Source of the DNA: DSYU01 sp964437595
GTDB lineage: Bacteria > Chloroflexota > Anaerolineae > Anaerolineales > Anaerolineaceae
DNA: 64,000 nt
NCBI GenBank assembly: GCA_964437595.1
Contig: CAYTHO010000003.1
Coordinates: 99,770-163,769 of the forward strand
Direction: 5' to 3'
Part shown: piece after piece, positions 8,493 to 17,167 of the stretch
How positions within the stretch are numbered: the first letter of the stretch is position 1
Layout: each line of letters begins with the position of its first letter
Notes under the pieces: model-generated
What the model was told of the DNA's origin: nothing
Databases searched by the model: none
What the model saw: the letters and a program-made list of their open reading frames with translations, nothing else
Program-made: the position numbers and the translations under genes

Positions 8493-9104
8493 CTACCACT
8501 TGTTATAATCCTCGCTCATTTTGCGGTATTCGATAAACGGCTCGTTGATCAGCTTGGCATACATGGCAATCTGGCAGGCTTCTTCCAGTGTGGAAGACCA
8601 GTGAAAGGCTTCTTCCAGCGTCTGCCCGATGGCAAAAGAACCGTGCCCGCGCAGCATGATGATCTTATACTGCTGGAGCGCCGCCGCAACCTTATTAGCC
8701 ATTTCCGGGGTGCCCGAAGCAAACTCTTCTGTAACCACCGGAATCTTCTTCAGCAGGTAGGATGCTTCGTTGTCGATCGGCACAATCTCGTCCCGCGACA
8801 GCGAAAAGGCGATGGCGGTTCGCGGGTGGCAGTGGATGACTGCCAGAGCCGGGGTGGTCTTATAAATGGTGCGGTGCACCAGCAGTTCGGTGGATGCCAG
8901 CACCACGCCGCTGTCATTTTTATCGATATTAGTCTCGACCAGATCGCTGGGTTTCAGCCGCCCTAACTGCGCGCCGCGCCGTTTGATGACCACCCGGTCG
9001 CCGATGCGCAGGCTGATGTTGCCCCCGTGCGAGGAGATCATGTTCTGGACGTATAAATCGCGGCCAATGTCGCGGATTTGTTCGTAGATTCGTTCATCAA
9101 TCAT
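8493..9104 (-). CDS. Class II aldolase (L-fuculose/rhamnulose-1-phosphate aldolase-like)
   Basis: A 203-residue zinc-dependent class II aldolase/adducin-family protein. Visible family features are HGGNISLR (phosphate-binding loop), the His pair in HCHPRTA and the third metal His in RGHGSF. Enzymes of this family cleave L-fuculose-1-phosphate or L-rhamnulose-1-phosphate to dihydroxyacetone phosphate and L-lactaldehyde. It is last in the rhamnose isomerase operon, so rhamnulose-1-phosphate is the likely substrate. It is shorter than the roughly 270-residue E. coli RhaD and closer in size to FucA. No rhamnulokinase gene is in the window, so the kinase must be elsewhere, or the substrate is not what the context suggests. 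Confidence 0.88.
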   Translation of the reverse strand: MIDERIYEQIRDIGRDLYVQNMISSHGGNISLRIGDRVVIKRRGAQLGRLKPSDLVETNIDKNDSGVVLASTELLVHRTIYKTTPALAVIHCHPRTAIAFSLSRDEIVPIDNEASYLLKKIPVVTEEFASGTPEMANKVAAALQQYKIIMLRGHGSFAIGQTLEEAFHWSSTLEEACQIAMYAKLINEPFIEYRKMSEDYNKW

Positions 9105-9170
9105 AGGAAGTCCTCTGTTTCACCTTTGTGGCAGTCAATCCATCTGACAGGCGCAGGCCGCCGAAAACGG

Positions 9171-10952
9171 CTAAGCAAGGTCCGCCAGGCTTAGGTCAGC
9201 AAGTTTCTTTGGGCCTGGCACGCCGTTCTTATCCCAGCCGCGCGCGCGGTAGTATTCTTCCAGCATGGGCTCCAGCTTGTTGACCCAACCTTTGGATGGC
9301 CCTTCAAGGACCGGTTCATTTAGCAGGCGTGGAGGTAGGGTGTCGTCCTGACGGGTGAAACCCTCGCGGTTGTTGTACAGGCGTTCCAGGTTCCACACCC
9401 GCTCGCCGGTTTTGATCAGGTCGCCGGTAGCATAGGGGATGCCGGTGACCGCGGTAAGCACGCGGGCAAAATACTCTTCGGCCACGCCCATGTTGGTGAA
9501 CTTGCACAGCACCAGCGAGTCAATCGCCGCGGAGGAATTCTGGTGCAGCACCACGTAAGAGGATTTCCCCTGGGTCTGGAAGCGGTCGATCAGCTTCGGC
9601 AGGCCGAGAACTTCCAGTCCGAGCATATTGCCGCGCATGTGGCACGCGCCCCGGTTGGATGTGGCGAATAACAGCCCCTGGCCCTGCATGCCGCGCGGGT
9701 CATACGCAGGCATTTCCATGCCCTTAACGCTCATCGACAGTTCAGGGTGCCCATGCTTTGTCGCAAAACGATGGCTGCCCTCTGCCAGATCATTGCCCAG
9801 GTCGCGGCGGTAGGCAATATCTTCAATCGTCCGGGCAAAGAGGTCCGCGCGGCCAAAGCGCAGATCGGAGTCCAGGTAGCCTTTTTCGGCCATTTCCATG
9901 GCGCAGGCGATGGTTGCGCCGGTTGAGATGGTATCCAGGCCCAGGTCGTTGCATAACGCATTCGCCTCGATCACTGCCGCCAGATCATCGTTGCCGCAGG
10001 CCGCGCCAAATGACCAGGTCGTCTCAAACTCTGGCCCTTCCCCTTCCACTCTATCGGTTTTACTGATGCGCGTGCAGCCGATGGGGCAGGCCCAACAGTT
10101 CTCGTTCTTCACCAGGTATTTTTCGGTGAGCGCTTCTCCCGATATGGCATCTGCGTTTTCGAACTGCGACTGCTGGAAATTACGGGTGGGCAGCGCGCCA
10201 ACCGTATTGACGATGTTCATCATCACCGCCGTCCCAAACTCCGGCAGGGCCTGGCTGGTCAGCGGGCTGGCGCGCAGCAGCTTGCGCGTTTCGTAGAGCA
10301 GGAATTTAAACCGCTCGTCATCGACGATATCCGGGCGGGTTTTGCCTTCCACAACGATCGCCTTCAGGTTCTTCGAACCCATTACCGCCCCTGGGCCGCC
10401 GCGCGCCGCGCTGCGCTGTCCATCATTCATAATAGCTGCCATGCGCGACAAATTCTCCCCCGCCGGGCCAATGGCCAGCACATTGCGCCGGTTATTGTTC
10501 TGCCCCAGTTTTTCGGTCACCGCGCGCACGCGCATCCCCCAAAGATCGGCGGCATCGTGGATCTCCGCGGCCTCTTGCTTGATTTCAATCCAGACCGGTC
10601 GGGCTGCTTTCCCGCGCACGATCAGCACATCATAGCCCGTCTTTTTGAGCTGCATGCCCCAGTACCCGCCGGAATTGGCATCTAAAATGGTGTTAGTGAG
10701 CGGCGATTTGGTGGTTACCGTGAACCGGTTGCTGGTCTGGTATCCGGTGGCGGTTAGCGGCCCGGTTGTAAAGATCAAAACGTTTTCCGGCGCCAGCGGT
10801 TTGATACCCGGTCCGACCTCGTCCCATAGAAAGCGAGCGCCCAAACCACGCCCGCCGATAAACAGGCGGGCTTTTTCCGCATCCAGCGGGTAGCTTTTGA
10901 TTTCCCCATTGGACAGATTAATATCCAGAACTTTTCCAGCCCAACCGTTCAT
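9171..10952 (-). CDS. Aldehyde:ferredoxin oxidoreductase (tungsten enzyme)
   Basis: A 593-residue AOR-family enzyme oxidising aldehydes to acids with ferredoxin as acceptor, in the cytoplasm of anaerobes. The N-terminal domain contains GGRGLGARFLW; pterin-binding segments include ARGGPGAVMGSKNLKA and YDPRGMQGQG. The [4Fe-4S] ligands are present as NENCWACPIGC (three Cys) plus a late Cys in LVLCKF. Counted from the upstream ATG at 10958 they fall at 288, 291, 295 and 485. I prefer the second ATG (10952), because AAGGAG is 9 bases upstream of it and only 3 from the first. It sits between rhamnose isomerase and the class II aldolase, pointing to lactaldehyde as substrate (inference). Confidence 0.94.
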   Translation of the reverse strand: MNGWAGKVLDINLSNGEIKSYPLDAEKARLFIGGRGLGARFLWDEVGPGIKPLAPENVLIFTTGPLTATGYQTSNRFTVTTKSPLTNTILDANSGGYWGMQLKKTGYDVLIVRGKAARPVWIEIKQEAAEIHDAADLWGMRVRAVTEKLGQNNNRRNVLAIGPAGENLSRMAAIMNDGQRSAARGGPGAVMGSKNLKAIVVEGKTRPDIVDDERFKFLLYETRKLLRASPLTSQALPEFGTAVMMNIVNTVGALPTRNFQQSQFENADAISGEALTEKYLVKNENCWACPIGCTRISKTDRVEGEGPEFETTWSFGAACGNDDLAAVIEANALCNDLGLDTISTGATIACAMEMAEKGYLDSDLRFGRADLFARTIEDIAYRRDLGNDLAEGSHRFATKHGHPELSMSVKGMEMPAYDPRGMQGQGLLFATSNRGACHMRGNMLGLEVLGLPKLIDRFQTQGKSSYVVLHQNSSAAIDSLVLCKFTNMGVAEEYFARVLTAVTGIPYATGDLIKTGERVWNLERLYNNREGFTRQDDTLPPRLLNEPVLEGPSKGWVNKLEPMLEEYYRARGWDKNGVPGPKKLADLSLADLA

Positions 10953-10991
10953 GTGCATGAACTCCTTCTAATGACTGTAAAGGGTTTGGTT

Positions 10992-12281
10992 CTATCGTCC
11001 TGCCAGCACTTTCAACTCGTAATCTTTCACAACATCCATAAAGCCCATGCCTGCCGGCGCGTTGTGCTGCAGGCAGAAGTAATCCCACACCGCGCCGAAA
11101 GGCAGTCCTTTTAATTCTTCCAGCAGCGCCAGGCGGCTGGTGTAATCGCCTGACACTTCCAGTGCCTTTAGATCGTCGAATGGTTCCAGCAGGGCCAGCA
11201 GCAAGCCGCGCAGGGTGTTGCGAGACCCAATGACCCACGCGGCGATGCGGTTGATCGAAGCATCGAAATAATCCAGGCCGATGTGGATGCGGTTGATATA
11301 TCCGCCGCGAACGATCTCCTGCGTGATGGCTTGCAGGTCGTCATTTAATATGACCACGTGGTCGCTGTCCCAGCGCACTCCGCGCGACACGTGCAGGAGC
11401 AGCTCGGGCAGGTACAGTAGAGCCGCGGACAGTTTGTCGGAGATGGTTTCGGTGGGGTGGAAGTGCCCGGCGTCCAGGCACAGCAGGCAGGGTCTGCCGA
11501 CGGCGTTTCTGGAGACCGTATAGCCCAGGTAGAACTCGTGCGAGCCAACAGTGTAGCTTTCCGCGCCGATGCCGAACAGCTTGCCTTCTACCGCATCCAG
11601 GTTGTAGCGCGGGTCAATGGGCTTCTCCAGGATTTGATCCAGCGCCTCTTTCAGGATCGCGCGCGGGGTCTTGCGGTCGACGGGCACATCTTTATAGCCA
11701 TCCGGAATCCATATGTTGGTTACACAGGGGGTGCCGAGAATCTGCCCAAAGGAGGCGCCAACCTCGCGGGAGGCGATGCAGTGCTCTATCCAGAACTGGC
11801 GAACAGCCAGATCATAGCTGGCCAGCGTCATGCCCGAGGCGGCTTTGGGATGCGAAAACAAGGTGGGGTTGAAATCCATACCATGCCCGTTGGTTTTTGC
11901 CCAGTCTGCCCATCTACTGAAGTGCTCTGGCAGAATCTGGTTGCGGTCCACCCGTTTATTGCCAGTTTCCGCGTAAATGGCGTGCAGGCTTAAGCGGTGC
12001 TTGCCGGGGATCAGCCTGTACACCACGTCCAGGTCCTGGCGCAGTTCGTCTGCCGTACGCGCCTTGCCCGGGTAATTGCCGGTCGCGGCGATGCCGCCGC
12101 TCAATCCCTCGCCGGTATTCTCGAACCCGCCTACATCGTCTCCCTGCCAGCAGTGCAGGCTGAGGGAAATCCCCGCCAGTGTGGCAAGGGCTTTTTCCGT
12201 GTCTACGCCAAGAGCAGCATACCGCTCGCGCGCCAGCGTGTAAGCATCCTGTACTTGCCGTTCTGTCATTTTGTTGTTCAT
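10992..12281 (-). CDS. rhaA: L-rhamnose isomerase
   Basis: A 429-residue enzyme converting L-rhamnose to L-rhamnulose, clearly of the classical RhaA type (E. coli protein 419 residues). Diagnostic segments include HCWQGDDVGGFEN near the N-terminus, ATGNYPGKAR, KLFGIGAESYTVGSHEFY, the metal-binding LDAGHFHPTE, VRWDSDHVV and HIGLDYFDASINRIAAW. Start ATG has GGAG 7 bases upstream. It is second in a four-gene minus-strand operon with the UroD-like gene before it and AOR and aldolase after it. This is the firmest functional anchor of the operon. Confidence 0.97.
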   Translation of the reverse strand: MNNKMTERQVQDAYTLARERYAALGVDTEKALATLAGISLSLHCWQGDDVGGFENTGEGLSGGIAATGNYPGKARTADELRQDLDVVYRLIPGKHRLSLHAIYAETGNKRVDRNQILPEHFSRWADWAKTNGHGMDFNPTLFSHPKAASGMTLASYDLAVRQFWIEHCIASREVGASFGQILGTPCVTNIWIPDGYKDVPVDRKTPRAILKEALDQILEKPIDPRYNLDAVEGKLFGIGAESYTVGSHEFYLGYTVSRNAVGRPCLLCLDAGHFHPTETISDKLSAALLYLPELLLHVSRGVRWDSDHVVILNDDLQAITQEIVRGGYINRIHIGLDYFDASINRIAAWVIGSRNTLRGLLLALLEPFDDLKALEVSGDYTSRLALLEELKGLPFGAVWDYFCLQHNAPAGMGFMDVVKDYELKVLAGR

Positions 12282-12321
12282 CGTTTACTCCAGGGGGCTT
12301 TTAAGTTGTAATCAGTTGGGC

Positions 12322-13443
12322 TTATTTAATCCCAAACATCTGCTCTTTGAGATCGAGGTAATAGAGGTAATCGTCTGGGGCAACGTTCGGCGGGCAGCGG
12401 TGGTCGCAAAAGGGGATGTAACCGCCGCGTTCTACCAGCGGGACGAGTGTTTCCATATAGGCTTTGATGGCCTCTTTGCCTTTGCCCATCTCGATTTTGT
12501 CGAAGCCGCCCATGATGCGCAGGTCTCTGCCGTATTCGCGCAGTAAATCGCCGGGGTGCGTGCAGGAGTTCACTTCATAGGGGAACAAACAGTTGACGCC
12601 GCCTTCCATCATCAAGGGTAAGATGGGGCGCACATCGCCATCGCAGTCGATCCACCAGATATCGATGCCGTGCGCCTTAAGTTTCTCGTGGATGCGCTTA
12701 TAACGCGGGGTGATCACCCGGTGAAACCACTTCGGGTTAACGATCGGCCCGGACTTGTAGCAGATGTCTTCCCACCCGGCGGCGTAATCGAACCGGAAAT
12801 GCGGTAGCATATGGTCCAGGGCCTGCTCGACAAGCTGGCAGGAGGTTTCCACCATATCCTCCACCATCGCGGGGTAATCGTAGATGGCATACGCCAGCCC
12901 TTCAAAGGTGAGCATATCGCGGATTTTGCCAATCATCGACCCGGTCCAAACGCCCAGCGGATAATCCCGCTCAGCGGGGTGCGCTTTCACCAGCGCTTCG
13001 ATATCGACGTTGCGCTTTGGATCGTCCAGTCGGAAGCGCTCGGCCTTGACCCGCGCCCAGTCGTCTGGGGTAACGATGGAAGCCTGGATATAGTGGGGGA
13101 TGGTATCGTGGTCATCTAGCGGCGACTCAGCCAGCAGGCCGTCTTCGTTGATCAATACTTTAGTAGTATCACGAACTTCGACGATGCGCCTTTCAAAAGG
13201 CGGCTCCATCCAAACCTTCCCATGAAGGGTCACCGCACGGTCAAAGTTGAAGAAGATATCGGCTTCTGCGTTGTTGGTGATCCCGTTTTCAACGAAGATT
13301 GGCCATTCCCGAAAGTTTTCGTCCCAGTAGCCAAACTCCATGTTGAAGCAGCGATCCACCGGCTGGTAGTGCATCTGGCGGTTGAAGCGCTCGCGGTCGG
13401 TCAGCGTGCCTTTCCATTTTGGCCTGCAGGGAGTGATCGCCAT
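12322..13443 (-). CDS. Uroporphyrinogen decarboxylase-like (URO-D superfamily) protein
   Basis: A 373-residue URO-D-fold protein related to the MtaA/CmuA corrinoid methyltransferases rather than to haem-pathway HemE, whose N-terminal signature is missing. Candidate metal residues occur in NSCTHPGD and near the end in FCDHRCPPNVAPDDY. Other segments typical of this uncharacterised branch are WWIDCDGDV and LFPYEVNSC. I begin at the ATG at 13443, with GAGG just upstream; an earlier in-frame ATG adds 21 residues that look like leader. It is first gene of the rhamnose operon. The role is unknown; methyl transfer from an O-methylated plant sugar is one possibility, not supported directly. Confidence 0.8.
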   Translation of the reverse strand: MAITPCRPKWKGTLTDRERFNRQMHYQPVDRCFNMEFGYWDENFREWPIFVENGITNNAEADIFFNFDRAVTLHGKVWMEPPFERRIVEVRDTTKVLINEDGLLAESPLDDHDTIPHYIQASIVTPDDWARVKAERFRLDDPKRNVDIEALVKAHPAERDYPLGVWTGSMIGKIRDMLTFEGLAYAIYDYPAMVEDMVETSCQLVEQALDHMLPHFRFDYAAGWEDICYKSGPIVNPKWFHRVITPRYKRIHEKLKAHGIDIWWIDCDGDVRPILPLMMEGGVNCLFPYEVNSCTHPGDLLREYGRDLRIMGGFDKIEMGKGKEAIKAYMETLVPLVERGGYIPFCDHRCPPNVAPDDYLYYLDLKEQMFGIK

Positions 13444-13510
13444 AAATACCTCAGAATCAACATATAGAGAGTGATTAAGCGGCGGATACGGAAATGTAGG
13501 AAGCAAAAAG

Positions 13511-13523
13511 CCAAAGGCTTTGG
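13511..13523. promoter_or_regulatory. Short palindrome in the rhamnose-operon/lactonase gap
   Basis: CCAAAGGCTTTGG is a 13-base palindrome around one central base, in the 197-base gap between the divergent rhamnose operon and lactonase gene. On the minus strand it is followed by CTTTTTGC, so it could also form a weak attenuator hairpin about 70 bases before the UroD-like gene. No other strong signal is visible in this gap. Confidence 0.3.
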
Positions 13524-13640
13524 GGCAGCGGTCTTACTATGAATTGTATCAGGAAACGCTACGGTTGTTCTTCACAGGGCTGAGAAAAGCGGCTATGATT
13601 AATGAGATACGAAAATTCTAATCCACCAGGAGCGCAGGTT

Positions 13641-14702
13641 ATGACCGCTACGATTTATGTGGGCACGTATACGAAAAGCCGTCCCGATGAAGAGCACCGC
13701 CCGGAGGGCATCTTCATCTACTCCATGGACCCTGCCACAGGCCGCCTGGAACGGGTGCGCGGCGTAGCGAGCGGCGAAAACCCATCGTTCCTGGCGCTCC
13801 ATCCGGCGGGAAAGCACCTTTATGCCGCCAACGAAACCTTCGACAGCGCAGCAAGCGCGTTTGCCATCGATGACCCATCGGGCGAACTGCGCCTGCTCAA
13901 CTGGGAAGCAACCGGCGGCATGCATGCCTGTTATGCCAGCGTTGACCCCAGCGGTGGTTGGCTGCTGGTTTCCAATTACAGCAGCGGCAGCCTCTCGGTG
14001 TTTCCCATCCGACCAGACGGCAGCCTTGGGCCGCGCTCAGACCTGGTTCAGCACCAGGGACGCGGACCAAACCAGAAACGCCAGGAAGGTCCGCACGCCC
14101 ATTCAATCCGCTTTGACCCGAGCGGTCGTTATGTGCTGGCCGCGGACCTGGGCATCGACCGGGTGATGGTATACCGCCTGGATGGAGAGAAGGGCAAACT
14201 GACGCCCAACGATCCCCCCTGGCTGGAGGCCAACCCCGGAGCTGGCCCGCGCCATATCGCCTTCCATGCCAATGGGCGCGTTCTGTACGTCGCCAATGAA
14301 CTAGACTCGACGGTAGCCGTCTATTCATGGGACGCTGAACTCGGCGCGGGCCGCCTGATGGCAAGCGTTTCTACGCTTCCGGAAGGCTTCGACAGTGAAA
14401 ACATCGTGGCTGATATTCACCTGACGCCCTCCGGAGCGTTTTTGTACGTATCGAACCGTGGGGATAACAGCCTGGCAGGTTACCGCGTGGCCGCGGATGG
14501 CTCGCTGGAGCCAGTGGGGATTTACCCCTGCGGCGGAAACTGGCCGCGCAACTTTGCCATCGACCCGGCAGGGAAGTTCCTGGTCGTCGCGAATCAGTAC
14601 AGCAATAGCCTGGTGGTGTATAAAATTGAACCGGACGGCGCATTAACGCCAACGGGTCAGGCATATGATGTGCCTGCGCCGGTGTGCGTTCTGTTTAAGT
14701 AA
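13641..14702 (+). CDS. Lactonase family (YbhE-type) beta-propeller protein
   Basis: A 353-residue seven-bladed propeller of the 6-phosphogluconolactonase/YbhE (Lactonase, PF10282) family. Repeating blade motifs of the form PSFLALHPAGKHLYAANE, HSIRFDPSGRYVLAADLG and HLTPSGAFLYVSNRG are easily seen, and the start TATIYVGTYT is typical. The ATG at 13641 has AGGAG upstream; an earlier in-frame ATG adds 13 poor residues. No signal peptide. Relatives hydrolyse 6-phosphogluconolactone or other sugar lactones. Facing the rhamnose operon, a lactone of a sugar acid is conceivable, but the substrate is not determined by sequence. Confidence 0.9.
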   Translation: MTATIYVGTYTKSRPDEEHRPEGIFIYSMDPATGRLERVRGVASGENPSFLALHPAGKHLYAANETFDSAASAFAIDDPSGELRLLNWEATGGMHACYASVDPSGGWLLVSNYSSGSLSVFPIRPDGSLGPRSDLVQHQGRGPNQKRQEGPHAHSIRFDPSGRYVLAADLGIDRVMVYRLDGEKGKLTPNDPPWLEANPGAGPRHIAFHANGRVLYVANELDSTVAVYSWDAELGAGRLMASVSTLPEGFDSENIVADIHLTPSGAFLYVSNRGDNSLAGYRVAADGSLEPVGIYPCGGNWPRNFAIDPAGKFLVVANQYSNSLVVYKIEPDGALTPTGQAYDVPAPVCVLFK

Positions 14703-14817
14703 AGGTAGAACAACGCCCACTTGCTATTGCCGAAGATGTAGATCATCAATCGTGGAGAGGGTTTAAAAAAATAAGATAATATAGATGAAATATATTAGAT
14801 AATAGCAAAATTCCACG

Positions 14818-14845
14818 TTGACAAAACAGGAAGATGCGGTATAAT
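14818..14845 (+). promoter_or_regulatory. Consensus housekeeping promoter of the tRNA gene
   Basis: TTGACA (14818-14823) and TATAAT (14840-14845) are both perfect and separated by 16 bases, with an AT-rich stretch upstream (14765-14812) that could act as an UP element. The predicted start lies 5-6 bases before the mature tRNA 5' end. Confidence 0.88.
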
Positions 14846-14857
14846 TACTGCCATTGA

Positions 14858-14929
14858 TGCGGGGTAGAGCAGAGGCAGCTCGTCAGGCTCATAACCTGAA
14901 GGTCATTGGTTCGAATCCAATCCCCGCTA
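14858..14929 (+). tRNA. tRNA-Met (CAU), probably the initiator tRNA
   Basis: A full cloverleaf is visible: acceptor GCGGGG/CCCCGC, D stem GAGC/GCTC, anticodon stem TCAGG/CCTGA with loop CTCATAA (anticodon CAU), variable AGGTC, T stem ATTGG/CCAAT with loop TTCGAAT. Two initiator features are seen: position 1 (U) cannot pair with position 72 (U), and base pair 11-24 is A-U. The third G-C pair of the usual GGG/CCC anticodon stem is replaced by A-U. The 3' CCA is not encoded (CTA follows the discriminator A). Flanked by its own promoter and terminator, so a single-gene transcript. Confidence 0.93.
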
Positions 14930-14940
14930 CTAAATGAAAA

Positions 14941-14967
14941 CCGCAGCCTAATACGCTGCGGCTTTTT
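14941..14967 (+). terminator. Rho-independent terminator of the tRNA gene
   Basis: A 7-base stem (CCGCAGC at 14941-14947 and GCTGCGG at 14955-14961) with a 7-base loop and a TTTTT run at 14963-14967, 11 bases after the tRNA. Confidence 0.9.
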
Positions 14968-15000
14968 CATAGATATGTAATGTTCACTCATCCCAAACGT

Positions 15001-15006
15001 TATACT
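15001..15006 (+). promoter_or_regulatory. -10 box placing the kinase gene on a possibly leaderless mRNA
   Basis: TATACT lies 8 bases before the ATG at 15015, and no Shine-Dalgarno sequence is present. The tRNA terminator ends at 14967, so the kinase promoter must lie in this short gap, and transcription would begin at or next to the start codon. Confidence 0.4.
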
Positions 15007-15014
15007 ATATCGTA

Positions 15015-17153
15015 ATGCAGTTACAATACTCCCCCTACATTCTTCCGCTCCTGGCCGCATCGCTCATCTCAGGCTGGATTATTTTTTATGCCTGGTCGCG
15101 CCGCAGTACGGCAGGGGCAATTGCTATCGCTGGGCTGTCGGTTACGCTCACGATCTGGCTGCTGGGGTACGCCCTGGAAATTGCGGGCGCCAACCTGCAA
15201 ACCAAGCTGCTGTTTGGAAAAGTGCAGTATATTGGCATTTCTCTGGCCCCTCTGCTGTGGCTAATCTTTGCCTACAACCACGTCCACCCGACCCGCATGA
15301 TGAGTCACCGTATCATGAGCCTGCTGGTGCTGGTTCCGCTGGTTACGATGGTTATTGCCTTTACCACTGAATATCATGGCCTGTTGTGGGACGAAATCAG
15401 CATCCAGCGCCAGGGCAATTTTAGCGGGTTAGGGGTGACGCACGGGATCTGGTTCTGGGTCCATTCCGTTTACTCTTACCTTCTGCTGCTGGCTGGCGCG
15501 GTCATCATGGTCCGCTCAATTGTGCGAAACAAGGGTCTGTACCGCGGCCAGGCGACTGCTATGCTGATTGCTGTGCTGGCCCCCTGGATTGGCAATATTC
15601 TTTTCCTTTCGGGCCTCAGTCCCATTCGTTACCTAGACATTACTCCTTTCGCCTTCACCGTTACGCTGGTTGCCGTTACCTGGGGCATCCTGGGCTTCCG
15701 CCTGATCGATTTGACCCCTCTGGCGCGCGACTCGGTCATCGAACAAATGCAGGAAGCCATGATTGTGCTCGACACGCATAACCGGCTGGTGGATATGAAC
15801 CAGTCGGCGCTTGAGCTGGCGGGCCGTTCCGCTGGACAGGCCATTGGTCACAGTGTGGCCGAGGTGTTTGGACAATGGGCGCCGATGATCGAAAATTACC
15901 AGGACACCTTTGAACTGGATGAAGAGATCCGGGTAGGCGGCGAAGGCGACACAAACTGGTACGAGCTCATCATTTCGCCCCTGCACGATCACCAACAACA
16001 CCTGGTTGGCCGCGTGGTCGTCATGCGCAACATCACCCAGCGCAAGAAGAATGAAGAGCGCATCGCGCAGCTCTCCCGCGCCGTAGAAGCCAGCCCGGCC
16101 TCCATCGTGGTAACGGATATCCAGGGCAATATCGAATATGTAAACCCCAAGTTTTCCCAGGTCACTGGCTACACCTTTGATGAAGCAATTGGTAAAAATC
16201 CGCGCATCCTCAAAACCGACCAGACTCCCGCGGAAGTTCATTCCACGTTATGGCAAACCATCCTGGCGGGCAAAGAATGGCGCGGCGAGTTCTGCAACCG
16301 GCAGAAGAACGGCGACTATTACTGGGAACTGGCCTCTATCTCACCCATCACGGATGCGCAAGGCAAGATCACGCATTTTGTCGCTGTTAAAGAAGACATC
16401 ACCGACCGTAAACGGGCCGAAAGACAGCTTGCGGATGCGCACCAGCAGGCGCTGGAAGCCAGCCGCTTGAAGAGCCAGCTTCTCGCCAAGGTCAACCACG
16501 AACTGCGCACCCCCCTGGGTGGTATATTGGGTTATGCCGAACTGCTGTACGGCGGCACCTTTGGCTCGCTCAGCGAAACTCAGTCACAGGCCGCCGGGCA
16601 GATTATCGAGAGCAGTCGCTACCTTGAAATCATGGTCAATGAACTGCTCGACCAGGCTCAGATCGAAGCCAAAACGCTCGTTCTGCACCTGCGGCCCTTC
16701 TCACCGGCGGCAATTCTGCGCCAGGTGGAAGCCAGCATGTCGGTGTTGTGCCGCAATAAAGGCCTTGCATTTGAAACCTGCGTTGAGCCAGAACTGCCGG
16801 AACAGCTCACCGGAGACGATCACCGCTTGAAAGAAATCATGATTAACCTGGCCGGGAACGCGGTGAAGTTCACCCAATCTGGCAGCGTGCGCATCCGGCT
16901 GTTCGTCCCTGGCGAAGGCCAGTGGGGCATTCAGGTTAGCGATACCGGCGCGGGCATCCCGCCCGAGTTTCAGTCCACCATCTTTGAGCCCTTCCGCCAG
17001 GTAGACAATGCCATCACGCGCGAGAACCGTGGCACCGGCCTGGGCCTGTCCATCACCCGGCAGCTTGTCGAGCTGATGGGCGGCAGCATTACCCTCGATA
17101 GCAAAGTCGGCAAAGGCAGTACCTTCACTGTCCTTCTACCGCTCGTACAATGA
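15015..17153 (+). CDS. Sensor histidine kinase, 7TM-PAS-PAS-HisKA-HATPase
   Basis: A 712-residue membrane kinase. The N-terminal ~230 residues form the seven-helix HisKA_7TM module. Two PAS domains follow (about 240-345 and 355-465), the second ending in the ITDRKRAERQ linker. The dimerisation domain has the phospho-acceptor His at about 495 in NHELRTPL. The ATPase domain has the N-box (INLAGNAVKF), DTGAGIP and GTGLGLSI. All catalytic motifs are intact. The downstream receiver gene starts 15 bases after the stop, so it is the likely partner. The signal is unknown; PAS domains of this type often sense redox or small ligands. Confidence 0.94.
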   Translation: MQLQYSPYILPLLAASLISGWIIFYAWSRRSTAGAIAIAGLSVTLTIWLLGYALEIAGANLQTKLLFGKVQYIGISLAPLLWLIFAYNHVHPTRMMSHRIMSLLVLVPLVTMVIAFTTEYHGLLWDEISIQRQGNFSGLGVTHGIWFWVHSVYSYLLLLAGAVIMVRSIVRNKGLYRGQATAMLIAVLAPWIGNILFLSGLSPIRYLDITPFAFTVTLVAVTWGILGFRLIDLTPLARDSVIEQMQEAMIVLDTHNRLVDMNQSALELAGRSAGQAIGHSVAEVFGQWAPMIENYQDTFELDEEIRVGGEGDTNWYELIISPLHDHQQHLVGRVVVMRNITQRKKNEERIAQLSRAVEASPASIVVTDIQGNIEYVNPKFSQVTGYTFDEAIGKNPRILKTDQTPAEVHSTLWQTILAGKEWRGEFCNRQKNGDYYWELASISPITDAQGKITHFVAVKEDITDRKRAERQLADAHQQALEASRLKSQLLAKVNHELRTPLGGILGYAELLYGGTFGSLSETQSQAAGQIIESSRYLEIMVNELLDQAQIEAKTLVLHLRPFSPAAILRQVEASMSVLCRNKGLAFETCVEPELPEQLTGDDHRLKEIMINLAGNAVKFTQSGSVRIRLFVPGEGQWGIQVSDTGAGIPPEFQSTIFEPFRQVDNAITRENRGTGLGLSITRQLVELMGGSITLDSKVGKGSTFTVLLPLVQ

Positions 17154-17167
17154 ATGGAGTTTCTTCA

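Noticed and set aside
12322..13443. HemE of the haem pathway
   Set aside because: The N-terminal HemE signature is missing, no haem genes are near, and the Cys/His-rich C-terminus fits the methyltransferase-like branch.
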